From the NCBI GenBank assembly GCA_022767285.1, contig JALENY010000001.1, positions 62,001 to 126,000 of the forward strand: a stretch of DNA of 64,000 nucleotides, written 5' to 3'. Source of the DNA: Lachnospiraceae bacterium. Its GTDB lineage: Bacteria > Bacillota > Clostridia > Lachnospirales > Lachnospiraceae. Under the pieces are notes generated by a model. The model did no database searches. It was given only the letters and a program-made list of their open reading frames with translations, and was not told the DNA's origin. The translations under genes and the position numbers were made by a program. Below, one piece after another: positions 55,041 through 63,449 of this stretch (position 1 is its first letter; the number at the start of each line of letters is the position of its first letter).

Positions 55041-55069
55041 TTGCATTTACCCAAATCTTGCGATAGAAT
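55041..55069 (+). promoter_or_regulatory. Promoter of LacI-SBP fusion gene 2
   Basis: -35 TTGCAT (55041-55046), 17-bp spacer, -10 TAGAAT (55064-55069). Confidence 0.55.
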
Positions 55070-55141
55070 AGTATTGTACGAAAAGCAATAATCCGGCAAA
55101 AGACGTTTTTCGTCTCAGTGCCGAAAAGGAGGGATTTCACC

Positions 55142-57394
55142 TTGACTACTCTTGAAGATGTTGCCAAACTTGCCGGTGTATCCATCGCTACCGTCTCCTA
55201 TGTTATCAACGGAACAAAATCCGTAAAGCAGGAAACCAGACTCCGGGTTCTTGATGCCATCGAGCAATTGAACTATATTCCCAATAATTCTGCTCGAAAA
55301 TTAAAGGAAGCAAAGCGAAATGAAATCGGCATTGTTTTTCCGCACATCGATGACCCTTATTATTCCGAGATCCTGAAAGGTATCATCTACGACGCGGAAG
55401 AACAAGACTATTCCATCAGCGTTGCATTCTCCTACAATCATCCGGAAAAAGAGAAAAAAATCATTCAGGATTTTATCGGAAGAAATGTATGCGGTCTTGT
55501 GATCGTAACCTGTCAGCCCGGGAATACGTCGTTTTTCCAGAACAGTATCATCCGATACAACATTCCGACGGTATTTATCGATCATATGCCCCGGGGACTT
55601 GATGTCAATTTTCTTTCTTTTGACAATTATTCGACCATATATGCCCTGACGAAAAAGCTTCTCGACAACGGTTATGAAAAGCTCTCTATTTTCACCGGTG
55701 ACAACGAAATACTTGGCGAATACGACTGTGTGTGTGCTTTTATCGATGCCCACACCCAAAAACATGCGGATTTGGATTACCGTCTGATCCAAAGCTGTGA
55801 TATGACAAAGGAAGCTGCCTTCACTTCCCTGATGAATCTTATGAAAACGGATATGCCCCAGGCTATTCTGTCATCTTCCGAGGTCATAACCACCGGTCTG
55901 ACCGAGGCCTTAAAACTCTGTCATATTCGGATTCCGGAAGATGTTCTGATCTGGACTCTCGGCATTGAATGCTGGAATTCTTCCAACTATCATCCCGGCA
56001 TTTTCCACACTTCCCGACGGGCCTACACGCTGGGGAAAGAATGTACGCAGCTTTTGATCAAAAACATAAAAGAACCGGAATTTTTCGAGAAGAAATTTAT
56101 GCTTCACCAGGATCGCTTTGACCGTGAATCTCTGGTGATTCCTCCGCCAAGGAAGCTGCTCCCCAAACCGACACGGAAAAAGCAGATCCGCATAGCCGCC
56201 ACGCCCCTTCCGACCATCCACGCCCTGGAACTGGTCGTACGGGATTTTTCTGCGCTCTATAATGTGGAAGTACTTTTTGAATATATGTCTCTTCGCGATC
56301 TCCATCAGATGATCTGTGACGATTCCAAACGTCCGAAAAGCGAGTTTGACATCTATCTGTTCGATGTCTCCTGGCTGACTTATTTAAGTCAGGAAAACTG
56401 CTTTATGGATTTGACTGACCTGATCCAGTCACCGGATTTTGATACTTCACACATTATTAAGAAAAATCTGAATAATGCCAGCTATCGGGGGCGCTATTAC
56501 GGTATACCGATCATCGGCGGCACCAACCTTTTGTTTTATCGAAAAGATATTTTTGAAAATATCGGCGTAAAAAGAGCTTTCCAGGAGCAACACCACCTGC
56601 CCCTTCGGCCCCCCAGAACTTGGGCGGAATTCAACGGCATCGCCCGCTTCTTCACACGGGACTATAATCCGGAATCTCCCACCCAGTACGGGACCGCCAT
56701 CACCGGTTCCCTGAATGAGGAAATGTTTCTTGAGATCATCGTCCGTCTGTGGAGCTATGGCGGCGGTTTCTTTGATCAGAACAACCGTTTTATCATCAAC
56801 TCACCGGCAAATATCAAGGGATTTCAAAGTATTCTTGACAGTTGTAATTATATTCCGGGCGATCCTTTTAGCCAGACACGCCAGCAGTCTTTTCAGCAGT
56901 TCTGCAACGGAGAAGTGGCTATGATCATTTCTTTCACCGAGTATGCCAGTGAGCTGAAAATGCTTCTGGAATCCGATTCTTCGCTGAAAATCGGCTACAG
57001 TACCATGCCGGGAAAGACTCCGGCAAACGTGGGATGGCACCTGGGAGTCAGCAGGACTACCGGAGAACTGGATACGATTCAGGCCTTTTTCCGCTGGCTG
57101 TGCAACAAAAATATCAGCTACTATATGACTATCCTGGACGGGCAGTCGGTCATGGACTATCCGTACCACAACCACGAACTGCTGAAACTGTATCCCTGGC
57201 TGGAGATTACGGAAGAAGGCATCAGCCTGTCCAAATCAAGGCTGTACCCTTACCGGAAAAACTCCACTGCCCTTCCCTCCTATCAGCTGGAAGGAGTTTT
57301 AAGTGAAGTTTTTCAAAATATTTACCGCCATCACATGCCTATTCAGGAAGCTCTGGACAGCGGGCAGCGAGCTATGCTCCGTCTGTTTGTGTAA
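55142..57394 (+). CDS. LacI-type regulator fused to a solute-binding-protein domain (2)
   Basis: 750 aa from a TTG start preceded by AAAGGAGGG; a GTG eight codons earlier would overlap that site. Same order as its paralogue: HTH (LEDVAKLAGVSIATVSYVING), PBP type I domain about 60-325 (FPHIDDPYYSEILKGI), then cytosolic SBP type II domain about 345-745 (YYGIPIIGG, FYRKDIFEN, RPPRTWAEFN, SPTQYGT, YYMTILDGQS, NHELLKLYPWLEI). Divergent from the SGNH-ABC operon with a shared operator, so it is the best candidate regulator of that importer. It is followed by convergent URO-D genes. Confidence 0.88.
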   Translation: MTTLEDVAKLAGVSIATVSYVINGTKSVKQETRLRVLDAIEQLNYIPNNSARKLKEAKRNEIGIVFPHIDDPYYSEILKGIIYDAEEQDYSISVAFSYNHPEKEKKIIQDFIGRNVCGLVIVTCQPGNTSFFQNSIIRYNIPTVFIDHMPRGLDVNFLSFDNYSTIYALTKKLLDNGYEKLSIFTGDNEILGEYDCVCAFIDAHTQKHADLDYRLIQSCDMTKEAAFTSLMNLMKTDMPQAILSSSEVITTGLTEALKLCHIRIPEDVLIWTLGIECWNSSNYHPGIFHTSRRAYTLGKECTQLLIKNIKEPEFFEKKFMLHQDRFDRESLVIPPPRKLLPKPTRKKQIRIAATPLPTIHALELVVRDFSALYNVEVLFEYMSLRDLHQMICDDSKRPKSEFDIYLFDVSWLTYLSQENCFMDLTDLIQSPDFDTSHIIKKNLNNASYRGRYYGIPIIGGTNLLFYRKDIFENIGVKRAFQEQHHLPLRPPRTWAEFNGIARFFTRDYNPESPTQYGTAITGSLNEEMFLEIIVRLWSYGGGFFDQNNRFIINSPANIKGFQSILDSCNYIPGDPFSQTRQQSFQQFCNGEVAMIISFTEYASELKMLLESDSSLKIGYSTMPGKTPANVGWHLGVSRTTGELDTIQAFFRWLCNKNISYYMTILDGQSVMDYPYHNHELLKLYPWLEITEEGISLSKSRLYPYRKNSTALPSYQLEGVLSEVFQNIYRHHMPIQEALDSGQRAMLRLFV

Positions 57395-57526
57395 AGGATT
57401 TAAAATTCGGATGCGCGTACGCTTCAACCGGCAATCGTATCGTTCCATGCAGGAGGGACATCTTGCAGAGTTCAAATATCGTTTACCGGCTCAGGCGGAC
57501 ACGTATTCTCATTTCCCAGGCTGTTT

Positions 57527-57566
57527 GCCGGAAGAATCCGATTTTCGGACCTCTTCCGGCACTTTT
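57527..57566. terminator. Bidirectional terminator between fusion gene 2 and URO-D 2
   Basis: GCCGGAAGA (57527-57535) / TCTTCCGGC (57552-57560), with an inner TCCGA/TCGGA pairing, then ACTTTTTGG on the plus strand. Confidence 0.7.
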
Positions 57567-57593
57567 TGGTTTTCTCTGCACTTAAGAACGCTT

Positions 57594-58838
57594 TCAACGT
57601 TTTCTGAAATCTGCCACTGCCTGATACATAGCCAGAAGATTTTCCGCCGGAACATCCGGCATGATGTTGTGTTCCTGATTAAACACATATCCTCCGCCCG
57701 GAGCAAAGATTTCCAGCATTCTCGTAGTATAATCATAGACAGCTTTCGGCGTGGAACGATTCAGAATACTTCTTGTATTGCATCCTCCGCCCCAGAATGT
57801 GATATCTTTTCCGAATTCACGCTTTAATACAGCCGGATCCATCTGATAAGCAGTGGTCTGTACCGGATTCAGGCAGTCATAGCCAGCCTCGATCAGATCC
57901 GGAATAATCGGATATAAAGATCCGCAGGAGTGAAGAAAAGTCTTCATCTTGCTGTGGGTATGTACATATTCATTGAGCTTTGTATGATGCGGTTTAAACA
58001 ATTCCTGATATTTTTCACGGGACATAAACATTCCGGTATCCATGCCGAGGTCGTCTCCGAAACGGAGAATATCAACAATATCGCCGACAGATTCACAGAC
58101 ATTTTTCAGTGTGGCCAGATGCCGCTCCATCAGCTGTTCCACCAGTTCTTCCACATTTTCCGGATCCGCATAGGTATCCATCAGGAAATTGTCAATTCTT
58201 CGAAGGAACGTTCCCCACTCAAACAGGTTGCAACCACAGGTGATCATCAGCGCCTTATCTGTTTTCGCACGAAGTGCCAGAGTCTTTTCCCGAAGGGTCT
58301 TCCAGAAATCTTTGTCTCCCGCATGATCCCAGGGGCTGTGCACCAAAGCACTCCAGAGCACTTTTCCCATCTGGTGATCCAGATCGGAATAATCATCGGG
58401 ATAATCCTCCATATATGGGAAATAAGTCTGGTCAAAGAAGGTGGCACCGACAGGCATTCTTGCAATCAGCGTGCCTTCTTTGTCATGTACCAGATAATCA
58501 CCATTTTCCTGTTTTTCAGGTCGAAACCAGGAGGGATACTGGGCTGTGGAGCCATCCGCCAGGGTGTAATCATACCAATCTTCGTCTTTCTCATTAAAAA
58601 CTCTTCCGATATCGATTACATCCACACCAAAACGGTCGATAATCTCCTCTTCCGGTATTACGACCTGCTGAACCACATCAAAAGTTCTCGTATGGCCGCC
58701 TTCCATACCAAGGTGTTTTTTCAGATTATTATAGGCGATGGCAGAAATACCGGAACTTGGGGTCGCACCAAGATCAAGGGGTACATAATCCGGTTCTTCA
58801 TGGTTGATTGCTGCCAGAATTCTTTCTCTTGAGGTCAT
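57594..58838 (-). CDS. URO-D family protein, cobalamin-methyltransferase-like (2)
   Basis: 414 aa, the longest of the three, with an insertion around residues 85-135. HSCG (H303, C305) is conserved and a cysteine at C353 (GGGCNTR) replaces the position used in copy 1. GDDLGMDTG is the active-site loop, and the N-terminus RERILAAINHEEPDYVPLDL is typical of the MtaA-like branch. Second gene behind copy 3 (141-bp gap) under the AAACGTTT-controlled promoter at about 60094. Substrate unknown. Confidence 0.85.
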   Translation of the reverse strand: MTSRERILAAINHEEPDYVPLDLGATPSSGISAIAYNNLKKHLGMEGGHTRTFDVVQQVVIPEEEIIDRFGVDVIDIGRVFNEKDEDWYDYTLADGSTAQYPSWFRPEKQENGDYLVHDKEGTLIARMPVGATFFDQTYFPYMEDYPDDYSDLDHQMGKVLWSALVHSPWDHAGDKDFWKTLREKTLALRAKTDKALMITCGCNLFEWGTFLRRIDNFLMDTYADPENVEELVEQLMERHLATLKNVCESVGDIVDILRFGDDLGMDTGMFMSREKYQELFKPHHTKLNEYVHTHSKMKTFLHSCGSLYPIIPDLIEAGYDCLNPVQTTAYQMDPAVLKREFGKDITFWGGGCNTRSILNRSTPKAVYDYTTRMLEIFAPGGGYVFNQEHNIMPDVPAENLLAMYQAVADFRKR

Positions 58839-58979
58839 CTTTTTTCTCCTTTATTTTCTGCTTATTTTTGTGATTGCCGGGAAGCTTTCCGAAATCTCCG
58901 GTGTTTCCAATTCTGCCGTTTTCGGTATCTATGTCTTCCTCTGATATCTCTCTCTTTCTCCGGACCTTGGGATCCTGTG

Positions 58980-60044
58980 TTATTTTCGGAACTGTTTTGC
59001 GGCCTCATACAGTGCGCAGATGTTTTCCGGCGGTACGTCGCCTTCAAAATCCTGGCTTCCGCACAGGATATAGCCGCCCTTGTTATACAGCGCTTTGATC
59101 ACTCTGGTGGTCTCCGCGTACACTTCTTCCGGCGTACCGTGGGGCAGGATATGCTGCGTGTCAATACCTCCCTGGAAGCAGATATGCTCTCCGAAATCTT
59201 TTTTCAGCCCATCCACTTCCATACCGGTTACCTTCTGGATCGGCTCCAGCGCATCAATTCCGCAGGCAGCCAGATTCGGCAAAATGCCGCGGATGGCACC
59301 GCAGGAATGCTGCATATAATAAGCTCCGTGACGATGGGCCTGCTCCACAAACATTTTTGTATTTTCTGCAAAAAAATCATTCCACATGGACGGACTGAAC
59401 AGGGTGCTGATCTGCGTGCCGTAATCATCGCAGCAGCGGATGATATCTACTTTGTTGTTGGCAGCTTCATACATGCGTTCGTAAATCTCATAGCTTGCCT
59501 TGCAGTATTTGTCCAGCATGGCCTTTACCAGTTCCGGCTCCTCATACATATTGACATAAAATTCTTCGGTATTATACAGAAGAGTAAATACCTGATAGGG
59601 ACCCGGCCAACCAATCCGAATAGCTTTATCCTCATGCTGCTTCACAAATTCCGTTACCGCGTTATAATCATAATGATCCGGGTTGAACCATCCCTCAAAT
59701 TGTTCGAAATCTTCCATGGTTTTCATAACACTGTATGGCTGTGTAATAATATGCCAGTTATACTCCACGCCATTCCATTTGTTGATGTACTGATAACCAA
59801 AGGGATGGGTATAAACGGTTTCTCCATCCTCATTCCGGAAAGGTTCCGTCTGCGGTCCGATATAGGGAGGAATATCCATGATTCGGGTATCGATTTCAAA
59901 ATGCTGCATGACTTCCTCATTTGACTCTACCTTCAGATAATTTCTTAAGTTTTCCCATGCTGTCTCCACACACTGCATGGTGGTCGGAACACGGTCTGTC
60001 TCTCTGTGCTCAAGTGCTGCTCTGATTCTTTCTTTTGAAGTCAT
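58980..60044 (-). CDS. URO-D family protein, cobalamin-methyltransferase-like (3)
   Basis: 354 aa. N-terminus SKERIRAALEHRETDRVP and motif HSCG (H246, C248), active-site loop CCDDYGTQ, and CFQGGIDTQ where the third ligand cysteine is shifted two residues upstream of its place in copy 1. The C-terminus DVPPENICALYEAAKQF matches the other copies. First gene of a two-gene operon with its own operator-bearing promoter. The differing third zinc ligand among the three suggests different methyl donors or acceptors. Confidence 0.85.
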   Translation of the reverse strand: MTSKERIRAALEHRETDRVPTTMQCVETAWENLRNYLKVESNEEVMQHFEIDTRIMDIPPYIGPQTEPFRNEDGETVYTHPFGYQYINKWNGVEYNWHIITQPYSVMKTMEDFEQFEGWFNPDHYDYNAVTEFVKQHEDKAIRIGWPGPYQVFTLLYNTEEFYVNMYEEPELVKAMLDKYCKASYEIYERMYEAANNKVDIIRCCDDYGTQISTLFSPSMWNDFFAENTKMFVEQAHRHGAYYMQHSCGAIRGILPNLAACGIDALEPIQKVTGMEVDGLKKDFGEHICFQGGIDTQHILPHGTPEEVYAETTRVIKALYNKGGYILCGSQDFEGDVPPENICALYEAAKQFRK

Positions 60045-60093
60045 ATAATCTGTCTCCTTTTCTTATCTATCCGCGAAATATCTTTGTAATTTC

Positions 60094-60121
60094 ATTATAT
60101 CGACACCAAATGTGAATACAA
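60094..60121 (-). promoter_or_regulatory. Promoter of the two-gene URO-D operon
   Basis: Minus-strand -35 TTGTAT (60116-60121), 16-bp spacer, -10 TATAAT (60094-60099). Confidence 0.55.
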
Positions 60122-60141
60122 CGGGTTGGCAAAACTAAAAA

Positions 60142-60155
60142 TCTAAACGTTTTGA
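60142..60155. promoter_or_regulatory. Operator-like TCTAAACGTTTTGA
   Basis: AAACGTTT core; the right half TTTTGAT is identical to the 20-bp palindrome at 45096-45115. Centre is about 61 bp upstream of the predicted start of the URO-D operon. Confidence 0.55.
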
Positions 60156-60305
60156 TAAATAATTTTTAACAAATTTTTATACAAATTTTCAGCTATGTAT
60201 ATAAAAGGTATTCCTGCGGATGGTTGTTTTAACGATATATTTACACTCCGCCCCAGCGTGATCCACTGGATAATTATCGTATCCGGACAAAGTTTCAGAA
60301 AAAAG

Positions 60306-60346
60306 AAAAGCCCATCTGTCAACAAGACAGATAGGCCTTTAAAATT
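60306..60346 (-). terminator. Terminator of mscL
   Basis: AAAGCCCATCTGTC (60307-60320) pairs with GACAGATAGGCCTTT (60326-60340), with a 5-nt loop; a T-rich tract follows on the minus strand. Confidence 0.75.
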
Positions 60347-60351
60347 CATTA

Positions 60352-60792
60352 TTATTCTTCTGGAAGTTCTGAGGTACAATGCGCACATTTTGTCGCCTCA
60401 ATGGGAATCTCAGACAGGCAATATGGGCACTTCTTTGTGGTGGGCGCTGCCGGCTCTTCTTCTTTATTCAGGTGCGCCAGCTTCTTTGCCTTTTCGCCGG
60501 CTTTGTTCATTGCCTTGATGATACAGAAAACAACGAAAGCCATAATCAGGAAATTGATCACTGCTGTAAGAAACTTTCCGTAATTCAAGGTAACTTCACC
60601 GAGAATATTCAGTGAAAGCTGATCAAAATTTTTGCCTCCGAACAGTCCAAGAATCGGGGAAATAATATCTTCATTCAGCGATGTTACAATACCGGAAAAA
60701 GCACCGCCGATGATCACACCGACTGCCATATCCATCACATTCCCTCTGGCGATAAAATCTTTGAATTCTCCAAAAAAACCTTTTTTTGCCAT
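60352..60792 (-). CDS. mscL: Large-conductance mechanosensitive channel with zinc-ribbon tail
   Basis: 146 aa. Standard MscL: FKDFIARGNVMDMAVGVIIG, first membrane helix about 20-45, periplasmic loop, second helix about 75-97. A charged linker leads to a C-terminal double-CxxC zinc ribbon (CPYC at 122-125, CAHC at 136-139). The channel opens under membrane tension to release osmolytes. The start 60792 follows GGGAGG. The tail may confer metal or redox sensitivity; that is speculation. Confidence 0.93.
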   Translation of the reverse strand: MAKKGFFGEFKDFIARGNVMDMAVGVIIGGAFSGIVTSLNEDIISPILGLFGGKNFDQLSLNILGEVTLNYGKFLTAVINFLIMAFVVFCIIKAMNKAGEKAKKLAHLNKEEEPAAPTTKKCPYCLSEIPIEATKCAHCTSELPEE

Positions 60793-60945
60793 TTTTGTAT
60801 CCTCCCTGAGCTTCATTTTATTTTATACTTTTGCGGAATTCCCGCAGTGCATTTGCCAAACAGCCCCTATGCTCACACAATTTCGTATGAAACAGAATCC
60901 GGCTGTCCTCATTTTCGTCATATTTCTGACCCGTGATTTGCCCGT

Positions 60946-61386
60946 TTACTCATTTTCCAGCTCATGAATCATAGCGATCCGGCGGTTGTGACGATTGCCC
61001 TCAAATTCTGCTTCCAGGTAAGCATCGCAAATATCTTTTGCCAGTTCCACACCTACGATTCTTCCTCCAAATGCAAGTATATTCGCATTATTGTGCTGTT
61101 TTACCAGACGCGCGGTCGCAGTATCACTGCATACTGCTGCACGGATTCCTTTTATCTTATTTGCCGCTATTGAGATGCCCACTCCGGTACCGCAGATCAG
61201 GATACCGCAGTCAACTTCTTTTGCGATCACAGCATCTGCCACTTTTTTTGCATAGACCGGATAATCACAGCTCTCTTTTGTGTCTGTGCCCAGATTTACA
61301 ATCTCATAGCCTTTCGCTTCCAGATATTTCTTAATTTCCCATTTCAGATCCGTTCCGCCATGGTCATTTCCTATTGCGATTTTCAC
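60946..61386 (-). CDS. rpiB: Ribose-5-phosphate isomerase B
   Basis: 146-aa RpiB/LacAB-family sugar-phosphate isomerase. GNDHGG near the N-terminus, ICGTGVGISIAANK with catalytic C65, and NRHNRRIAMIHELE at the C-terminus. It interconverts ribose-5-phosphate and ribulose-5-phosphate, and possibly allose-6-phosphate. The start is GTG with GGAGG upstream. It is 45 kb from the microcompartment genes, so no link is claimed. Confidence 0.94.
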   Translation of the reverse strand: MKIAIGNDHGGTDLKWEIKKYLEAKGYEIVNLGTDTKESCDYPVYAKKVADAVIAKEVDCGILICGTGVGISIAANKIKGIRAAVCSDTATARLVKQHNNANILAFGGRIVGVELAKDICDAYLEAEFEGNRHNRRIAMIHELENE

Positions 61387-61544
61387 TTGATTATTCCTCC
61401 ATTTTTCCCATCCTCAGTATACAGACATTGATATACGGGCTTCCATATACAGGCATCAGCTTAAGACAACGAACCGCCTGCCAGATGCCAGTGTCACACT
61501 GTGTACAGCATAACATAAAAATGCGAAATTGCAAAGATGGGATT

Positions 61545-63449
61545 TCAGGCACTGATGGCATTTCCAGTGTAAAGCTGGTAATATTTTCCTTTTTCTTCCA
61601 TCAGCTGTTCATGCGTTCCCCGCTCAATAATGCGGCCCTGTTCCAGAACCATAATACAGTCAGAATTTCTGACCGTAGACAGACGATGCGCGATCACGAA
61701 GGTCGTTCTGCCCTGCATCAGCTTATCCATACCGTCCTGAACGATACGTTCCGTTCTGGTATCTATGGAGCTGGTAGCCTCATCCAGGATCAGGACCGGC
61801 GGATCGGCAATGGCTGCCCGGGCAATAGCAAGGAGCTGTCTCTGGCCCTGACTCAGATTTGCTCCGTCACCGGTCAGCATGGTGTCGTACCCCTGGGGAA
61901 GCCTGCGGATAAAGCTGTCTGCATTGGCCAGTTTTGCTGCAGCCACAACCTCTCCGTCTGTGGCATCCAGTTTTCCGTAGCGGATGTTCTCCCTTACTGT
62001 TCCGGTAAAAAGGTGCGTATCCTGAAGAACAATTCCGAGAGAACGGCGCAGGTCATCCTTTTTAATCTTATTGACATTAATTCCGTCATAACGAATTTTC
62101 CCGTCCTGAATATCATAAAAACGATTGATCAGGTTGGTTATGGTAGTCTTTCCGGCGCCGGTGGATCCGACGAAGGCAATCTTCTGCCCCGGTGTCGCAT
62201 AGAGTTTTATATTATGCAGTACTATTTTTTTCTCGTCATAACCAAAGTCCACATCATCAAAAACCACATCCCCCTTTACTTCCACATAATCCACGGATCG
62301 GTCTGCCTGATGTACATGTTTCCAGGCCCATCTGCCGGTGCGATCTTCTGTCTCTGTCAAAGTCCCGTCTTCCTTTTCCACTGCATTTACCAGTGTGACA
62401 TAGCCCTGATCCTCCTCCTGCTTTTCATCCAGAAGTTTAAAGACACGGTCTGCACCTGCCATGGCCATGACAATCGCATTGAACTGCTGGCTCACCTGAT
62501 TGATCGGCATATTGAAACTCTTGTTAAAATTCAGGAAGCTGGCCAACCCTCCAAGCGTAAAACCGCCTACCTGATTGAGGGCCAGAATGCCTCCCACCAT
62601 GGCACAAAATACATAGCTGATGTTACCCAGCTGCATGTTTGCCGGTCCCAGCATATTGGCAAAAGCATTTGCATGATTGGCACTCTCAAAAAGCTGGTTG
62701 TTGCGCTTTTTAAATTCTTCCATGTTCTCCTCTTCATGGCAAAACACTTTAACAACCTTTTGTCCGTTCATCATCTCTTCAATAAAGCCGTTGACGCTGC
62801 CCAGATCTCTTTGCTGCTTAACAAAATAGCTTCCGCTTTTTCCGGCAAGCGTCTTTGTTGTATAAAGCATAACTGCTACCATAACAAGAGTCAGTATCGT
62901 CAGAGGTATATTTAAAATAATCATGCTGACAACCACACTGACTATGGTGATTCCGCTGTTTAAAAGCTGTGGGATGCTCTGGCTGATCATCTGGCGAAGC
63001 GTATCAATATCATTTGTGTAAATTGACATGATATCTCCGCGGGTATGTGTATCAAAATATTTGATGGGAAGCCGCTCCATATGTTCAAAAAGATCGTCAC
63101 GCAGATTTCTGAGCACCCCCTGCGTAACATTAACCATAATCCGGTTGTAGGCAAAGGTTGCAAGGATACCAAGAGCGTAAAAACCTGCCACCTTCGCTAT
63201 CGCCATAGCAAGTGGGGTAAAATCCCTGATATCCGAAACCAGCAGAGGTGTAATATAACTGTCAATCAAAGTTTTCATGAACATCGTACCCTGAACATTG
63301 GCCAGAACACTGACAAAAATACAGATAACAACGATCACGCATGCAGCCAGATATTTTTTTGTCACATATCCCATAAGGCGTGCAAACAGTTTGCCGGGAT
63401 TCTTTATAGAAGGAGCACCTCTCCTTGCCACACGGGCATTCATTGCCAT
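61545..63449 (-). CDS. ABC exporter half-transporter, second subunit
   Basis: 634 aa. N-terminal six-helix exporter membrane domain about 20-330, then a nucleotide-binding domain: Walker A GSTGAGKTT, signature LSQGQRQLLAIARA, Walker B LILDEATSSID and H-loop IAHRLSTV. A full glutamate after Walker B indicates the catalytically competent half of a heterodimer. Multidrug or lipid export is likely, but the substrate is unknown. It overlaps the stop codon of the upstream partner by one base. Confidence 0.93.
   Translation of the reverse strand: MAMNARVARRGAPSIKNPGKLFARLMGYVTKKYLAACVIVVICIFVSVLANVQGTMFMKTLIDSYITPLLVSDIRDFTPLAMAIAKVAGFYALGILATFAYNRIMVNVTQGVLRNLRDDLFEHMERLPIKYFDTHTRGDIMSIYTNDIDTLRQMISQSIPQLLNSGITIVSVVVSMIILNIPLTILTLVMVAVMLYTTKTLAGKSGSYFVKQQRDLGSVNGFIEEMMNGQKVVKVFCHEEENMEEFKKRNNQLFESANHANAFANMLGPANMQLGNISYVFCAMVGGILALNQVGGFTLGGLASFLNFNKSFNMPINQVSQQFNAIVMAMAGADRVFKLLDEKQEEDQGYVTLVNAVEKEDGTLTETEDRTGRWAWKHVHQADRSVDYVEVKGDVVFDDVDFGYDEKKIVLHNIKLYATPGQKIAFVGSTGAGKTTITNLINRFYDIQDGKIRYDGINVNKIKKDDLRRSLGIVLQDTHLFTGTVRENIRYGKLDATDGEVVAAAKLANADSFIRRLPQGYDTMLTGDGANLSQGQRQLLAIARAAIADPPVLILDEATSSIDTRTERIVQDGMDKLMQGRTTFVIAHRLSTVRNSDCIMVLEQGRIIERGTHEQLMEEKGKYYQLYTGNAISA

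Noticed and set aside
60946..61386. rpiB as a partner of the microcompartment DeoC-like protein
   Set aside because: Ribose-5-phosphate isomerase-like proteins do occur in some BMC loci, but this one is 45 kb away, has no encapsulation peptide and looks like the ordinary housekeeping enzyme.
61374..62915. Long plus-strand open frame (513 codons)
   Set aside because: It is antisense to the ABC exporter gene and rpiB start region, has low-complexity composition and no recognisable domain; the minus-strand proteins have all expected motifs.
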